Part shown: positions 62,298 to 64,000 of the stretch, one piece after another | Numbering within the stretch: the stretch's first letter is position 1 | How the letters are laid out: each line of letters opens with the position of its first letter | DNA from: Pedobacter westerhofensis | GTDB lineage: Bacteria > Bacteroidota > Bacteroidia > Sphingobacteriales > Sphingobacteriaceae | Direction of reading: 5' to 3' | DNA length: 64,000 nucleotides | NCBI RefSeq assembly: GCF_900182595.1 | Contig: NZ_FXTN01000007.1 | Location: forward strand, 186,001 to 250,000 | Notes under the pieces: model-generated | Seen by the model: only the letters and a program-made list of their open reading frames with translations | What the model was told of the DNA's origin: nothing | The model's database searches: none | Made by a program: the position numbers and the translations under genes

Positions 62298-63956
62298 ATG
62301 AGAAAAGCATTTGTTGCGATTGCGGCGTTCCTGGTCACAGCAACCCTGATGATCAGCCTGGCCTGGCCACCTTTTTACTGGGCATTCATTTTTATCGGCC
62401 CCGTGATCCTGCTGGGCATTTACGATCTGTATCAGCCTAAGCACAGCATTGTCAGAAATTATCCCGTAATCGGCCGTTTGCGCTACCTCGCAGAGGACCT
62501 GAGACCTAAAGTATATCAATATTTTGTTGAAAGCGATACGAACGGAAAGCCCTTTAACAGGCTTAACCGTTCCCTGATTTATCAGCGTGCAAAAAAGGAA
62601 AACGATACTATCCCTTTTGGTACGCAGCTGGACGTATATGAAAATGGATACGAATGGTTAAGCCACAGTATTGCTGCCATCAGCCATCATGAGCTGGATG
62701 AAGACCCGCGGGTACTGGTAGGAGGGCCGGATTGCGCCCTGCCTTACTCTGCCAGCATCTTCAATATTTCTGCGATGAGTTTTGGCTCCCTGAGCCAGAA
62801 TGCGATCCTTGCCTTAAATGGAGGCGCCTTTATGGGTAACTTTGCGCACAATACCGGCGAGGGCGGTATCAGCGATTATCACGCTGCGCCCAAGGGCGAT
62901 CTGATCTGGCAGATTGGTACCGGCTATTTCGGCTGCCGCAACCATGATGGTACATTTAATTATGATGCCTTCGCCGCCAGGGCCAAAGATGAACAGATCA
63001 AAATGATTGAGATCAAGCTATCTCAGGGTGCCAAGCCCGGTCACGGGGGAATCCTCCCTGCACAGAAGGTGACGCCCGAGATTGCAAGGATCAGGCTGGT
63101 AAAAGAAGGTTTTGACGTGATCTCTCCTCCGGCACATGCTGCATTTTCCACACCCCTGGAAATGATGGCCTTTGTGAAAAAATTGAGGGACCTTTCCGGC
63201 GGAAAACCGGTAGGTTTTAAATTGTGCATTGGCCGCAAAAGCGAGTTCTTTGCGATCTGTAAGGCGATGATTGAAACCGGGATCCTGGCAGACTTTATCA
63301 CTGTTGACGGAGGCGAGGGCGGTACGGGCGCATCGCCGCAGGAGTTTTCAAATGCGGTGGGCATGCCATTAAGGGAAGGGCTTGCCTTTGTTTATGATGT
63401 GCTCGCGGGGTTCGACCTGAAGAAACACATCAAGATTATCTCCTCGGGTAAAGTGTCTTCCGGGTTCGACCTCGTGAAGAATATTGCTCTTGGTGCCGAT
63501 TTGTGCAATTCTGCCAGAGGGATGATGTTTGCACTGGGCTGTATCCAGGCGCTGGAATGTAACAGCAATACCTGCCCTACAGGTGTAGCCACGCAAGACC
63601 CAAGTCTGATGAAAGGGCTTGTGGTAGATGATAAAAAGGTTCGTGTTTTCAATTATCACCGGCTTACTGTGGCCAGTGCTGTAGAATTACTGGGAGCAGC
63701 AGGGCTAAGGCATACTTATCAGCTTACAAGGGCGTACATCAACAGGAGAGTATCCACTAATACAATACAGGCTTATATTGAAACATTCCCCTATATTCCT
63801 GAAGGAAGTTTACTGAATACGCCTTATCCGCTGAGGTTTGAACTGGGAATGGCGCTCAGCACCTCTGCGAGTTTTGCACCTACGGATTACAGAGTGACAT
63901 CTGTTGACTATGCACATGCTAATTCGTTTTCAGATACTATGGAGTCGGGGGTTTAG
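62298..63956 (+). CDS. FMN-binding glutamate synthase family protein
   Basis: A 552-residue protein homologous to the FMN/synthase domain of glutamate synthase (GltB). Two N-terminal hydrophobic helices (residues 5-45) anchor it in the membrane, unlike GltB. The alpha/beta barrel has FNISAMSFGSLSQNA, NTGEGGISDYH, PGHGGILPAQKV, DGGEGGTGASP, SSGKVSSGFD and the Cys-rich segment CNSNTCPTGVATQDP. The stand-alone reaction is not established. It is followed by a terminator. Confidence 0.9.
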   Translation: MRKAFVAIAAFLVTATLMISLAWPPFYWAFIFIGPVILLGIYDLYQPKHSIVRNYPVIGRLRYLAEDLRPKVYQYFVESDTNGKPFNRLNRSLIYQRAKKENDTIPFGTQLDVYENGYEWLSHSIAAISHHELDEDPRVLVGGPDCALPYSASIFNISAMSFGSLSQNAILALNGGAFMGNFAHNTGEGGISDYHAAPKGDLIWQIGTGYFGCRNHDGTFNYDAFAARAKDEQIKMIEIKLSQGAKPGHGGILPAQKVTPEIARIRLVKEGFDVISPPAHAAFSTPLEMMAFVKKLRDLSGGKPVGFKLCIGRKSEFFAICKAMIETGILADFITVDGGEGGTGASPQEFSNAVGMPLREGLAFVYDVLAGFDLKKHIKIISSGKVSSGFDLVKNIALGADLCNSARGMMFALGCIQALECNSNTCPTGVATQDPSLMKGLVVDDKKVRVFNYHRLTVASAVELLGAAGLRHTYQLTRAYINRRVSTNTIQAYIETFPYIPEGSLLNTPYPLRFELGMALSTSASFAPTDYRVTSVDYAHANSFSDTMESGV

Positions 63957-63971
63957 CCTGCAAAAAAAAAG

Positions 63972-63994
63972 AGCTCCCTGTGCAGGGAGCTTTT
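63972..63994 (+). terminator. Terminator at the right end
   Basis: AGCTCCCTG (63972-63980) pairs with CAGGGAGCT (63983-63991), then T residues. It follows the glutamate synthase-like gene. Confidence 0.8.
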
Positions 63995-64000
63995 AAATAT

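Overview
The window is a chromosomal segment of a Bacteroidota bacterium, most likely family Sphingobacteriaceae (Pedobacter-like). This rests on gene content and style: a MurF-alanine racemase fusion, DUF2851, a Rho with a long low-complexity insert, many lipoproteins of the CKK type, a SusC-style receptor with a carboxypeptidase-regulatory-like N-terminus, and repeated promoter boxes of the Bacteroidota type (TTTG about 19 bases before TAnnTTTG). There is no rRNA, so the genus is an inference.

Layout. 1-2.5 kb: end of a BtuF-like binding protein, tRNA-Leu(TAG) and a phytase-type esterase lipoprotein, convergent with a beta-propeller lipoprotein (2.6-4.1 kb). 4.3-8.7 kb: trigger factor, clpP, clpX and AMP nucleosidase. 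8.7-12.3 kb (minus): ADP-heptose/LPS operon hldA-gmhA-hldC-glycosyltransferase 9-sixA-like. 12.3-27.8 kb: mostly housekeeping genes (PolX-like protein, sppA, folK, Hpt, pssA, rho, pyrF, DUF2851, pspC, ftsK, lolA, an MBL hydrolase).

27.8-33.7 kb is the only clear accessory region. It starts at tRNA-Leu(GAG), carries the 3' remnant of a serine recombinase facing the 3' remnant of a conjugative coupling protein (TraG/MobC type), then AT-rich secreted or lipoprotein genes of unknown function, one of them with an HExxH motif. 33.7-48.6 kb: an ordinary mix of hydrolases, an ECF-like sigma factor with a short partner protein, a TonB-dependent siderophore receptor, tRNA-Leu(CAG), oxidoreductases, a three-copy tandem terminator array, peptidases and a beta-lactamase-like hydrolase. 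48.8-49.3 kb: a duplicated tRNA-Leu(TAA)/tRNA-Gly(GCC) pair with a well-formed promoter and terminator. 49.4-57.6 kb: recX, murF-alr, DUF502, a LOG-family protein, a sodium symporter, recR, an SDR and an esterase. 57.6-61.5 kb: a trpD-trpF-trpB-trpA operon preceded by an unannotated 15-codon leader peptide with three consecutive Trp codons and a complete attenuator. The window ends with a threonylcarbamoyl-AMP synthase (minus) and an FMN-binding glutamate synthase-like protein.

The most interesting points are the trp attenuator, the triplicated terminator with a compensatory base pair, the PolX homologue with a degraded polymerase site but an intact PHP site, and the chimeric mobile-element scar at tRNA-Leu(GAG). 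I found no clear candidate for a wholly new multi-gene system. The secreted gene cluster at 29.8-32.6 kb is the least understood part.
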